NCBI GenBank assembly: GCA_964639275.1 | Contig: CAZXCQ010000039.1 | Location: 1 to 30,519, forward strand | Source: CAZXCQ01 sp964639275 | Lineage (GTDB): Bacteria > Desulfobacterota > DSM-4660 > Desulfatiglandales > Desulfatiglandaceae | Reading direction: 5' to 3' | Length of the DNA stretch: 30,519 nucleotides | Shown: positions 23,668 to 30,519 of the stretch, piece after piece | Numbering within the stretch: the stretch's first letter is position 1 | How the letters are laid out: each line of letters opens with the position of its first letter | Notes under the pieces: model-generated | Told to the model about the DNA's origin: nothing | The model's input: the letters and a program-made list of their open reading frames with translations, nothing else | The model's database searches: none | Position numbers and translations under genes: made by a program

Positions 23668-25116
23668 TTACTTCTTCCAGAACTCAGGGGTCAGCAAGAC
23701 GATGACCGTATAGATCTCCAGCCGACCCAGCAGCATGGAAAAGACCAGCACCCATTTACCGGCATCAGGGATAAAGAGATAGTGCTCTGAGGGTCCCACA
23801 ATGCCCAGGCCCGGCCCTATGTTCCCGATGGTTGCCCCCACCGAGGCGATGGCCGAGACCATGTCAAGTCCCAGGCCTGCCATAACAAATGTGGCCACTA
23901 CAAAAAGGGCCAGGTAGAGGATAAAGAATCCCCAGACACTACCCAGGACATCTTGAGGTACGGGTTTGCCGCCCAATTTGACAGTTGTGACCGCATGGGG
24001 ATGGACAATCCGAAAGACCTGCTGATAGCTATGCCGCATGAGCAACATGACCCGCATCGTCTTCATCCCTCCCCCCGTAGACCCGGCCATTGCCCCCAGG
24101 AACATACAAATCAGTAATATCAACTGCGATAGGGCGGGCCACTTCTCGTAATCCGCGGTGACAAAACCTGTTGTCGTAATGATCGAGCCGACCTGGAAAG
24201 CGGCATGGCGGAATGCCTTGGCAAGAGAGGTGTAAACGGCCCCGTGAATATCCAGGGTGATGATAAGAGTAAATATGCCAACGAGGATAAGAAACGTGCG
24301 GCACTCTGAATCCTTGCCAAAGACCTTCAGATCTCCCTTGATGAGACGGTAATGGAGGGAGAAGTTGATCCCTGCAAAAAGCATAAACAGGATAAAGACA
24401 AAATCAAAGTAGACGCTGTCAAAATAGGCAATGCTGGCATTCTTTGTTGAAAACCCACCGGTTGGCATTGTGCAAAATGCATGAGAAACCGCGTCGAAGA
24501 AAGACATTCCCCCTCCAAAGAGCAGGCCTATCTCCACCACGGTAATCAAGACATAGACCTTCCAGAGTGTTTTTGCGGTCTCGGAGATCCTTGGTTTTAG
24601 TTTGTCCACGACCGGGCTGGGTATCTCTGCCCGGTAGAGCTGCATACCACCAACCCCCAAAAACGGCAGAATGGCAATGGAGAAGACGATAATCCCCATC
24701 CCCCCAAACCACTGGGTCTGGCTCCTCCACAGAAGGATTCCCTTGGGCAGAGACTCGATATCGGCCAGCACCGTGGCGCCGGTGGTCGTAAAGCCCGATA
24801 CCGATTCAAAGTAGGCATTGGTAAAATCGGAGATGGTGCCTGACAGGAGATAGGGAAGAGTCCCAAACAACCCCGCCATTATCCACCCGAAGGCCACAAT
24901 GGCAACACCGTCACGGTGGCTTAGCTGGTTGTTTCCCCGCCTTTTCGTGAAGATAAAGAGCAGGAGACCCACCGAAGATGTGATGAGCATAGAAGCGATC
25001 AACGCCCGGGTGCTTCCATCCCCATATATGAGGGAAACCACAAGGGGCGCAGACATGGAGATGCCCAGGGAGAAAACCAGTATCGCCACAAACCGCGTTA
25101 TGACCCGCAGGTGCAT
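23668..25116 (-). CDS. trkH: Trk-type potassium uptake protein TrkH
   Basis: A 482-residue polytopic membrane protein of the TrkH/KtrB family, the K+-conducting subunit. The four pore-loop signatures are visible in order: TTTGATV, PTGGFSTKN, TTGFVT and NIGPGLG, each with the filter glycine. It overlaps the end of trkA by one base (stop TGA and start ATG share an A), so translation is coupled, and its ribosome binding site lies within trkA. With TrkA it forms a nucleotide-gated potassium uptake system. Length and topology are normal. It converges on the spermidine-synthase-like gene with 79 bp between. Confidence 0.95.
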   Translation of the reverse strand: MHLRVITRFVAILVFSLGISMSAPLVVSLIYGDGSTRALIASMLITSSVGLLLFIFTKRRGNNQLSHRDGVAIVAFGWIMAGLFGTLPYLLSGTISDFTNAYFESVSGFTTTGATVLADIESLPKGILLWRSQTQWFGGMGIIVFSIAILPFLGVGGMQLYRAEIPSPVVDKLKPRISETAKTLWKVYVLITVVEIGLLFGGGMSFFDAVSHAFCTMPTGGFSTKNASIAYFDSVYFDFVFILFMLFAGINFSLHYRLIKGDLKVFGKDSECRTFLILVGIFTLIITLDIHGAVYTSLAKAFRHAAFQVGSIITTTGFVTADYEKWPALSQLILLICMFLGAMAGSTGGGMKTMRVMLLMRHSYQQVFRIVHPHAVTTVKLGGKPVPQDVLGSVWGFFILYLALFVVATFVMAGLGLDMVSAIASVGATIGNIGPGLGIVGPSEHYLFIPDAGKWVLVFSMLLGRLEIYTVIVLLTPEFWKK

Positions 25117-26474
25117 CAGAAGTATTCCAGTTTGACAGTGAGGAGCTTCTCCAGTTTGGGCACCACCGGTTGAAGGGCGAAGATAATGAGGCGGTCCTTT
25201 GGCCTGATGATACTATCTCCCCGGGGAATAATGATTTCTTCACCGCGTACGATCGCCCCTACAATGGCACCTTTTGGAAATTTTACCTTGGAAAGCGGGA
25301 CATCCACGATGTCGGAGGTCTCGAGGGCCTCGGCCTCTATGGCCTCTGCATGCTCGCCCTTGAGCGGGGCCACCGAAATAATCTTACCCCGTCTGATGTA
25401 TTGAAGAATAGCCCTAACCGCAGAGAGCCTCGTGCTTACCACGGTATCTATCCCGATGGCAGAGACAAGGGGGATATAGCTCAATTTATTGAGCCGCGTG
25501 ATAGTCCTCTTGGCACCCAGCCCTTTGGCGAGGAGGGAGATAAGGATATTGCTTTCTTCATCCCCGGTAAGGGCCACAACAAAGTCGACATCCCCGATAT
25601 TCTCTTCCTGCAAAAGATCCTTGTCTGTCCCGTCGCCATTGATCACGATTACCCGCTCAAGCGTTTCGGAAAGGCTGGCACATCTCTCACTGTCTTTGTC
25701 AATGATTTTCGCGCTGACCCTGGTATTGTCAAGCGCTGTGGCTAGGGCCACAGCCGTTTCACCCGCACCTACGATAACAACCCTTCTGAGTGTTTCGGCC
25801 TTAAGATCAAAAAGCCGGGTCACCTGATCAAGCTCATCATTTCTGACCACCACGTAGACCAAATCATGCGCTTGGATGGTATCCGTCCCCCGTGGGATCA
25901 GCACCTGGTTTTTCCTGACGATTGCCCCCACAAGCAGTCTTTCTTCCGGTCCTTGAAAGGAAAGTAGCTGGCGACCGGCAAAAGGAGAATCTTTGGCCAC
26001 AATAAGGCCGATGAGCTTTACCCTTCCCCCCACAAAGTCAATGACCTCAGAGGCACCCGGGACCTCCATCAGGCTCAGGATGGTATCCACCATGACCGAA
26101 TGCGGATTGATGACATGGTCGATGCCCAGGATTTCTTGGGCCAGGAACTCGCCCTCGTCCAGGTATTCCATGTTTCGGATCCGCGCCACCTTGACCATGT
26201 ACGGGTTAAGGTTTCGCGCCAGCATGCAGGCAATCAGGTTTACCTCATCGCTGTCCGTGGCAGCTACCAGCATGTCTGCCGCCGCAATCCCCGATTCCCT
26301 GAGTACCCGCGGGCTTGTCCCAGAACCCAGGAGTGCCTGGACATCCAGGTTTTCATTTATCCGCTTTATTTGCTCATGGTCCTTGTCAATAAGGACCACA
26401 TCCTGGTTTTCCTCAGAAAGCCTCCGGGCGATGTGAAAACCTACCTCGCCCGCCCCGACGATGATAATCTTCAC
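25116..26474 (-). CDS. trkA: Trk system potassium uptake regulatory protein TrkA
   Basis: A 452-residue cytosolic protein with two RCK repeats. Each half begins with a Rossmann nucleotide-binding motif (IIVGAGEVGFHIA near residue 3 and VVIVGAGETAVALA near 230) and ends in a TrkA-C domain (IPRGxDxIxxxDxxxV appears in both). It binds NAD(H) or nucleotide and gates TrkH. The start is GTG at 26474 with GGAGGAG upstream. It heads the trkA-trkH pair. The 350 bp upstream are shared with the divergent heptose kinase gene and carry a heptamer repeat with phased TTGA units. Confidence 0.95.
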   Translation of the reverse strand: MKIIIVGAGEVGFHIARRLSEENQDVVLIDKDHEQIKRINENLDVQALLGSGTSPRVLRESGIAAADMLVAATDSDEVNLIACMLARNLNPYMVKVARIRNMEYLDEGEFLAQEILGIDHVINPHSVMVDTILSLMEVPGASEVIDFVGGRVKLIGLIVAKDSPFAGRQLLSFQGPEERLLVGAIVRKNQVLIPRGTDTIQAHDLVYVVVRNDELDQVTRLFDLKAETLRRVVIVGAGETAVALATALDNTRVSAKIIDKDSERCASLSETLERVIVINGDGTDKDLLQEENIGDVDFVVALTGDEESNILISLLAKGLGAKRTITRLNKLSYIPLVSAIGIDTVVSTRLSAVRAILQYIRRGKIISVAPLKGEHAEAIEAEALETSDIVDVPLSKVKFPKGAIVGAIVRGEEIIIPRGDSIIRPKDRLIIFALQPVVPKLEKLLTVKLEYF

Positions 26475-26824
26475 CTACGGTCTCCTCCGAACATGGTGTT
26501 CTGGAATCGGCAGTCTTGTGAAAAAAACGACTTTAATCATTAAGTCTTCAATCTTCAATAGTCAATAGTCAATTATCCCATCCTAGATTTGGCATCCCCG
26601 CGATAAATCCTCCCTATTGCGCCTTTCAGCTATTTTCTTCTGGACTCCCACCCTTGTTCAGACCAGGGGCAGGTTCTTTACCCCAAGACCCAGGCTCAAC
26701 GCATGGGACGTGATCTCGGCCTCTGACCCAATCAATCGTCTAGACAATGGGAGATGAGGATGATATAAGAAATAACTTTTAAGGACTCCAGATCCTAATC
26801 AGGGCAGAAAGGGGAAGTATCTTA
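26475..26824. other. Divergent intergenic region between trkA and rfaE1
   Basis: 350 bp that should hold promoters for both genes. Apart from the heptamer array at 26545-26572 nothing clear was seen; -35 and -10 candidates are weak. Confidence 0.5.
26545..26572. repeat. Tandem heptamer array upstream of trkA
   Basis: Four contiguous 7-bp units: TCTTCAA, TCTTCAA, TAGTCAA, TAGTCAA. On the minus strand this is a phased series of TTGA-starting units (TTGACTA, TTGAAGA), any of which could act as a -35-like sequence for trkA. Confidence 0.6.
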
Positions 26825-27838
26825 TTGGGTCTTATTCAGAAAATTGGAAATGACTATGACCGAAGGGTCTTGAGAGAATACGTCGATAGGTTTTCAAAGG
26901 CCAGGGTCCTTGTGATCGGCGATATCATCATGGATGAGTATGTCTGGGGCAATGTCTCTCGGATTTCTCCTGAAGCCCCGGTGCCGGTGGTAGAGGTCAA
27001 AAGGGAGACAAGAATGCTCGGGGGGGCTGCCAATGTAATCCGCAACCTCGCCACCCTTGGCGCCAAACCCATTTTATGCGGTGTGATAGGGAAGGATAGA
27101 ACCGGCCGCAAGATCCTTGACGAGATCGCGCGGATGCACCTAAGCGCAGATGGTATTGTCACCGAGGGAGATAGACCCACTAGCATCAAGACAAGGGTTG
27201 TGGCCCATGACCAGCAGGTGGTCCGTTTTGACCGAGAAAGCCGGGCAGAGATCAGACCCAGGAGCATAAAAAGACTCCTTGGCTTTATCGAAAAAAACCT
27301 AGACAGCATTGATGCAATTGTGGTCTCTGATTATGGCAAGGGGGTTATTTCTGCCCCCCTGATGAAGGGCCTTAGAGAGCTGGTCCAGGATGACTCTGTT
27401 GTGATCGCCGTTGATCCAAAGACGGGCAATTTTGAGTATTACCACGGTGTGGATGTGATCACACCCAACCACCATGAGGCCGGCATCTTTTGCCGCTTTG
27501 AGGTCCTGGACCAAGAAACCCTGGTTCGGGCAGGCAGACACATGCTCAGGGAACTCGATTGTCGCTCAGTCCTTATCACCCAGGGTAAAGAGGGAATGAC
27601 ACTCTTTGAGAACGGAGGGGATATCATCCATATCCCCACCGTCGCCAAAAAGGTCTACGACGTCACAGGAGCCGGTGATACGGTGATTGGGACCTTTTCT
27701 CTGGGCCTAGCCTCCGGCCTGGACTTGAGGTCCGCGGCTATCATCTCCAACTTTGCCGCAGGGATCGTCGTGGGTGAGGTGGGAACCTCTGCCGTCGGTG
27801 CGGAGGACCTGAAAAGGGCGATCTGGGATAAGGTATGA
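26825..27838 (+). CDS. rfaE1: D-glycero-beta-D-manno-heptose-7-phosphate kinase, stand-alone
   Basis: A 337-residue PfkB/ribokinase-family sugar kinase matching the kinase half of HldE (RfaE domain I). GDIIMDEYVWGNVSRISPEAPVPVV near the start is diagnostic of the family, and DVTGAGD ends with the catalytic base D285. It phosphorylates heptose 7-phosphate at C1 in the ADP-heptose pathway for LPS inner core. The adenylyltransferase domain of bifunctional HldE is absent, so a separate partner should exist elsewhere. The start is TTG at 26825 with AAAGGGGA upstream; no ATG is available before residue ~38. It may head a transcript running to gmk. Confidence 0.9.
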   Translation: MGLIQKIGNDYDRRVLREYVDRFSKARVLVIGDIIMDEYVWGNVSRISPEAPVPVVEVKRETRMLGGAANVIRNLATLGAKPILCGVIGKDRTGRKILDEIARMHLSADGIVTEGDRPTSIKTRVVAHDQQVVRFDRESRAEIRPRSIKRLLGFIEKNLDSIDAIVVSDYGKGVISAPLMKGLRELVQDDSVVIAVDPKTGNFEYYHGVDVITPNHHEAGIFCRFEVLDQETLVRAGRHMLRELDCRSVLITQGKEGMTLFENGGDIIHIPTVAKKVYDVTGAGDTVIGTFSLGLASGLDLRSAAIISNFAAGIVVGEVGTSAVGAEDLKRAIWDKV

Positions 27839-27996
27839 TTGCAACTTCTCAAAAGAGAATCCATCGGAAGTGTTTTGCCCTCCAGGAGCAGGACTTAGAC
27901 CTGGGGAATATATGGGCCCTGACCGGTATGTCCCCTCCTCAGTATATTAACAACCGTGAGTAGGTCATCGATCGTCAAGCTTGGATCATCAATCAG

Positions 27997-28536
27997 ATGA
28001 GTCACCCTCGTGAACCAGTGCCTGCCAAGATTATCTCAAGCCTCTTTTCACCTGAAAGGGGGTGTATCGAAAGCGTTCTTGTTCAGGTCTCAGAGATATT
28101 CGGGCCTGTGGACTGGGTAAGTCCTGAACTATTCTTTGACAGGACAAGATATTATGCCAGGGAAATGGGTTGGCCGCTTTATCGACGATTCATTTCCTTT
28201 GAGAGACTGCTCCCCCCGGATCGGCTCGTAGAGATAAAGCTGAGGTCAAATGAGATCGAGAAACAATACCTGCACGAGGGCAAGAGAAGGATAAACATCG
28301 ACCCTGGCTATATCTCCCCTGAAAGACTGATCCTGGCAACCGGAAAGAATTATGTCCATCGTGTCTACCTGTCAAAGGGGATCTACGCAGACCTCACCCT
28401 CATCTATCAAAAGGGGAGCTTCAAGCCGGTTTCATGGACCTATCCCGATTATGCAGATCCTGAGGTCATTGGATACCTCAACGGGGTGAGAAAACGATAT
28501 ATGGAACAGTCAAGGGAGATGAGACGCATTGTTTAA
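27997..28536 (+). CDS. DUF4416 family protein
   Basis: A 179-residue protein of the DUF4416 family, common in Desulfobacterota and related anaerobes and of unknown function. Recognisable segments are PAKIISSLFS at the start, the central NIDPGYISPERLILATGKN, then HRVYLSKGIYADLTLIY and WTYPDYADP. It has no membrane segment and no obvious catalytic motif. The ribosome binding site is weak. Its last 8 bases overlap the yicC start, so the two are coupled. Family assignment is from recognition of these segments; no function is proposed. Confidence 0.82.
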   Translation: MSHPREPVPAKIISSLFSPERGCIESVLVQVSEIFGPVDWVSPELFFDRTRYYAREMGWPLYRRFISFERLLPPDRLVEIKLRSNEIEKQYLHEGKRRINIDPGYISPERLILATGKNYVHRVYLSKGIYADLTLIYQKGSFKPVSWTYPDYADPEVIGYLNGVRKRYMEQSREMRRIV

Positions 28537-29410
28537 GAGTATGACGGCCTACGGCAGGGCTGAGTATCTGTTGGGTGATTCATTATTCGTCGCAGAGATC
28601 AGGTCACATAATAATCGTTACAGGGATATCATCCTGAGAATCCCCAAGAACTACCAGGTACTGGAAGAGGAACTGCGCACCATCGTCTACTCAAGGATCA
28701 AGAGGGGACGAATAGAGGTGTCTATCCAAATGGAAGGTAGCGGCTCCCCGGAGCCTTATGGCCTTGAGCTCAATGTGGCCTTGGTGGACTCTTATCTAAA
28801 GATATTCAATCAACTGGCAGAGCGATTCGGCCTTGATCAACAGGTTCAAGCACAGACCATCTGCCAGATGAAGGATGTAATTATCTTCAAGCCCGAAGCG
28901 GTGGATCTGGAAAAGGTTAGACCCGGTTTTCATGAGGTTTTGAAAAAGGCCATTGACTCTCTCGAGCTTATGAGGACCAAAGAAGGGAGGGCCATTGAGG
29001 CCGATTTTCAAAAAAGGCTTGACCTGCTCGAACAATATCTCGACGAAGTCGAAAAACGGGCCCCCAGTCTGGTCGAAGAATACCGAAACAGGCTCAAGGA
29101 CAATATCGATCGGATGCTGCGGGACATGACTGTGGATAAAGCCCGGCTCGCACAGGAGGTGGCAATCTTTGCCGAGAGGTCGGACATCACAGAGGAAATT
29201 GTACGTACGAAAAGCCACCTGAGTCAGTTTCGCGACTATCTCTTGGATGATGACCCCGTTGGAAGGAGGCTGGATTTCCTGATTCAGGAGATCAACAGGG
29301 AAGTAAACACCCTGAGCGCAAAGGCCTCTGATTCGTTCATTTCCAAGACAGTGGTGGAAATAAAGGCAGAACTTGAAAAACTGAGGGAACAGGTCCAGAA
29401 CCTGGAATGA
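28529..29410 (+). CDS. yicC: YicC-family endoribonuclease
   Basis: A 293-residue protein with the YicC N-terminal signature SMTAYGRAE and the conserved C-terminal DUF1732 region (RSDITEEIVRTKSHL, GRRLDFLIQEINREVNT, KAELEKLREQVQN). YicC proteins are reported RNA-cleaving enzymes. The start is TTG at 28529, giving MFKSMTAYGRAE, which fits the family better than the ATG at 28541; GGAG lies upstream within DUF4416. It overlaps that gene by 8 bp and precedes the remA-like gene by 14 bp. The yicC-remA-gmk order is conserved in many Firmicutes and Desulfobacterota. Confidence 0.93.
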   Translation: MFKSMTAYGRAEYLLGDSLFVAEIRSHNNRYRDIILRIPKNYQVLEEELRTIVYSRIKRGRIEVSIQMEGSGSPEPYGLELNVALVDSYLKIFNQLAERFGLDQQVQAQTICQMKDVIIFKPEAVDLEKVRPGFHEVLKKAIDSLELMRTKEGRAIEADFQKRLDLLEQYLDEVEKRAPSLVEEYRNRLKDNIDRMLRDMTVDKARLAQEVAIFAERSDITEEIVRTKSHLSQFRDYLLDDDPVGRRLDFLIQEINREVNTLSAKASDSFISKTVVEIKAELEKLREQVQNLE

Positions 29411-29424
29411 AAGGAGATTAGTCC

Positions 29425-29697
29425 ATGAGTCCTAAGCTCGTCAGTATCGGCTTTGGGAATTCTGTCGTCTCCAGACGCGTCATTGCCATTATCTCTCCGA
29501 ACGCCGCCCCCATCAGGCGACTCCGCGACGAGGCCAAACAGGAAAAGCGGCTGATAGATGCCACACAGGGAAGACGCACCCGATCTGTGCTTATCACAGA
29601 CAGCAATCATGTCATCCTCTCGGCCATTCAATCAGAGACCATTGCCCAGCGGTTTAGTCCAGAGGGTACCCTGAGCGCCGAAGACCTGGATGAGTGA
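29425..29697 (+). CDS. remA: RemA/DUF370-family small DNA-binding regulator
   Basis: A 90-residue protein of the DUF370/RemA family. Recognisable parts are KLVSIGFGNSVVSRRVIAIISPNAAPIRR at the start and TDSNHVILSA in the second half. In Bacillus subtilis RemA binds DNA and activates matrix genes; in this Gram-negative setting the target is unknown. AAAGGAG lies eight bases before the ATG. It sits between yicC and gmk, with its stop two bases before the gmk ATG, so it is translationally linked to guanylate kinase. The family call is firm, and the symbol is given by homology only. Confidence 0.88.
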   Translation: MSPKLVSIGFGNSVVSRRVIAIISPNAAPIRRLRDEAKQEKRLIDATQGRRTRSVLITDSNHVILSAIQSETIAQRFSPEGTLSAEDLDE

Positions 29698-29699
29698 GC

Positions 29700-30311
29700 A
29701 TGGCAGGTCTACTTTTTGTCTTCTCTGGACCGTCTGGCGCAGGCAAGTCCACGATCATAAGGGCACTGAAAAGAAGGCTCGGGGGTTTTGGCTATTCCAT
29801 TTCCCATACCACCCGTAAGGCGCGGGGGGATGAAAAGGACGCCCTCGATTATCATTTTGTGGATCGTGCGACCTTTAAACACATGGCAGAAACGGGGGCC
29901 TTTGTGGAATGGGCCAAGGTCTATGATGACCTTTACGGGACCTCCTATGCGAGCATACAAGACCAAATCGCCTCCGGGTGCGATATCCTGCTGGATGTCG
30001 ACCCCCAGGGGGCAAAGAATATAAAGAAGCGATTTAAAGACAGCGCACTCATCTATGTACTTCCCCCTTCGTTGGAGATCCTTGAAAACCGGCTTAGGGG
30101 ACGCGGCGCTGATGGCGATGGCGTGATAGAGTACAGGATGAACGAGGCCCCTGGTTTGATAAAGGAGTGCGTCTGGTATGATTATGTCATCGTCAATGAT
30201 GACCTCGAAAGTGCCATTGAAGAGGCCAAGGCCATTGTTATATCCGAGCGGTGCAGGACAACCAGGAAATTACCTGGCATCAAAGGGATTTTTGATATCT
30301 CCCCTCTCTGA
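29700..30311 (+). CDS. gmk: Guanylate kinase
   Basis: A 203-residue nucleotide kinase converting GMP to GDP. The P-loop GPSGAGKST is at residues 10-18; SHTTRKARGDEKDALDYHFV is the GMP-binding segment, and LLDVDPQGAKNIK and LPPSLEILENRLRGRGAD are the later family blocks. The ATG at 29700 is preferred over a GTG two codons earlier, which overlaps the remA stop. It is the last gene of the run; rpoZ, which often follows gmk, is not present in the remaining 208 bp, which hold repeats. No clear terminator follows. Confidence 0.96.
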   Translation: MAGLLFVFSGPSGAGKSTIIRALKRRLGGFGYSISHTTRKARGDEKDALDYHFVDRATFKHMAETGAFVEWAKVYDDLYGTSYASIQDQIASGCDILLDVDPQGAKNIKKRFKDSALIYVLPPSLEILENRLRGRGADGDGVIEYRMNEAPGLIKECVWYDYVIVNDDLESAIEEAKAIVISERCRTTRKLPGIKGIFDISPL

Positions 30312-30374
30312 ACTGCACCAACGGGTTATCCCCTTTTCTCAGCACCTTGAGATCTCCTATCAACTTTCACCTGT

Positions 30375-30430
30375 CGTATCAATTTAACTTTTTGAAAATT
30401 GGCACTTGGCGAGGGGTATGGGGGTTCCGT
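30375..30430. repeat. Dispersed intergenic element, copy 5 (partial)
   Basis: Starts CGTATCAATTTAACTTTTTG and continues through GAGGGGTATGGGGGTTCCG. It matches the left half of copies 2 and 4; the right half is replaced by the tandem repeat that follows. Confidence 0.65.
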
Positions 30431-30445
30431 TTTGAAGGGTGTATC

Positions 30446-30497
30446 CCTGCCTGAGGCAGACAAGCCTGCCTGAGGCAGACAAGCCTGTCTGAGACCG
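30446..30497. repeat. Short tandem repeat, 19-bp unit
   Basis: Two perfect copies of CCTGCCTGAGGCAGACAAG (30446-30464 and 30465-30483) and a degenerate third beginning CCTGTCTGAGACCG. Each unit contains a small palindrome CTGCC-TGA-GGCAG. Confidence 0.8.
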
Positions 30498-30519
30498 TTA
30501 GAGAGCGTTAAGAAATCAC

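Noticed and set aside
30446..30497. Tandem 19-bp units as a CRISPR array
   Set aside because: Units are directly adjacent with no spacers, only two are perfect, and no cas genes are present.

Overview
This window looks like a metagenome-assembled scaffold from an uncultured, Gram-negative, sulfate-reducing bacterium of the Desulfobacterota (former Deltaproteobacteria). The dissimilatory sulfate-reduction genes sat, aprBA and qmoAB lie together. An LPS heptose kinase, a lipoprotein and a long-chain polyprenyl (quinone-tail) synthase point to a two-membrane cell with a quinone. A block of exactly 100 N at 17628-17727, flanked by a 55-bp duplication, shows the sequence is a scaffold with an unclosed join.

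Region 1 (1-11422) is mostly minus strand. A YkgJ-type cysteine-cluster gene and a SEC-C protein converge at the left edge. The sulfate-reduction locus follows. Read in transcription order from the right it is sat, a strong terminator, aprB-aprA, an intergenic hairpin, qmoA-qmoB, a 170-bp gap, then hdrC-hdrB and a small zinc-ribbon gene. Sat activates sulfate to APS, AprBA reduces APS to sulfite, and QmoAB is expected to pass electrons to AprBA. The membrane subunit QmoC is not here; in its place are soluble HdrC- and HdrB-like proteins, an arrangement best known from Gram-positive sulfate reducers. sat has a good sigma-70 promoter whose start point is covered by an HcpR/CRP-FNR-like operator.

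Region 2 (11423-20687) holds housekeeping and accessory genes: an MBL-fold hydrolase and a molybdopterin-binding protein (plus strand), a polyprenyl synthase, RimO, a lipoprotein and a 5'-truncated His-rich membrane protein across the assembly gap (all minus), then exonuclease III (plus) and endonuclease III (minus). Intergenic space here is rich in repeats.

Region 3 (20688-30519): an AMMECR1-domain protein and a membrane-embedded spermidine-synthase-like protein form a plus-strand pair. The potassium uptake pair trkA-trkH is on the minus strand. A plus-strand run of rfaE1, a DUF4416 gene, yicC, a remA-like gene and gmk ends the window. yicC-remA-gmk is a conserved order in many bacteria.

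A dispersed ~100-bp intergenic element with GTATCAATTTA-type ends occurs at least five times, probably six. No tRNA, rRNA, CRISPR array or transposase gene was seen. The unusual points are the QmoC-less Qmo-Hdr locus, the predicted HcpR site on sat, the Cys-to-His change in the endonuclease III cluster loop, the HQxxH-containing SEC-C protein and the repeat family.
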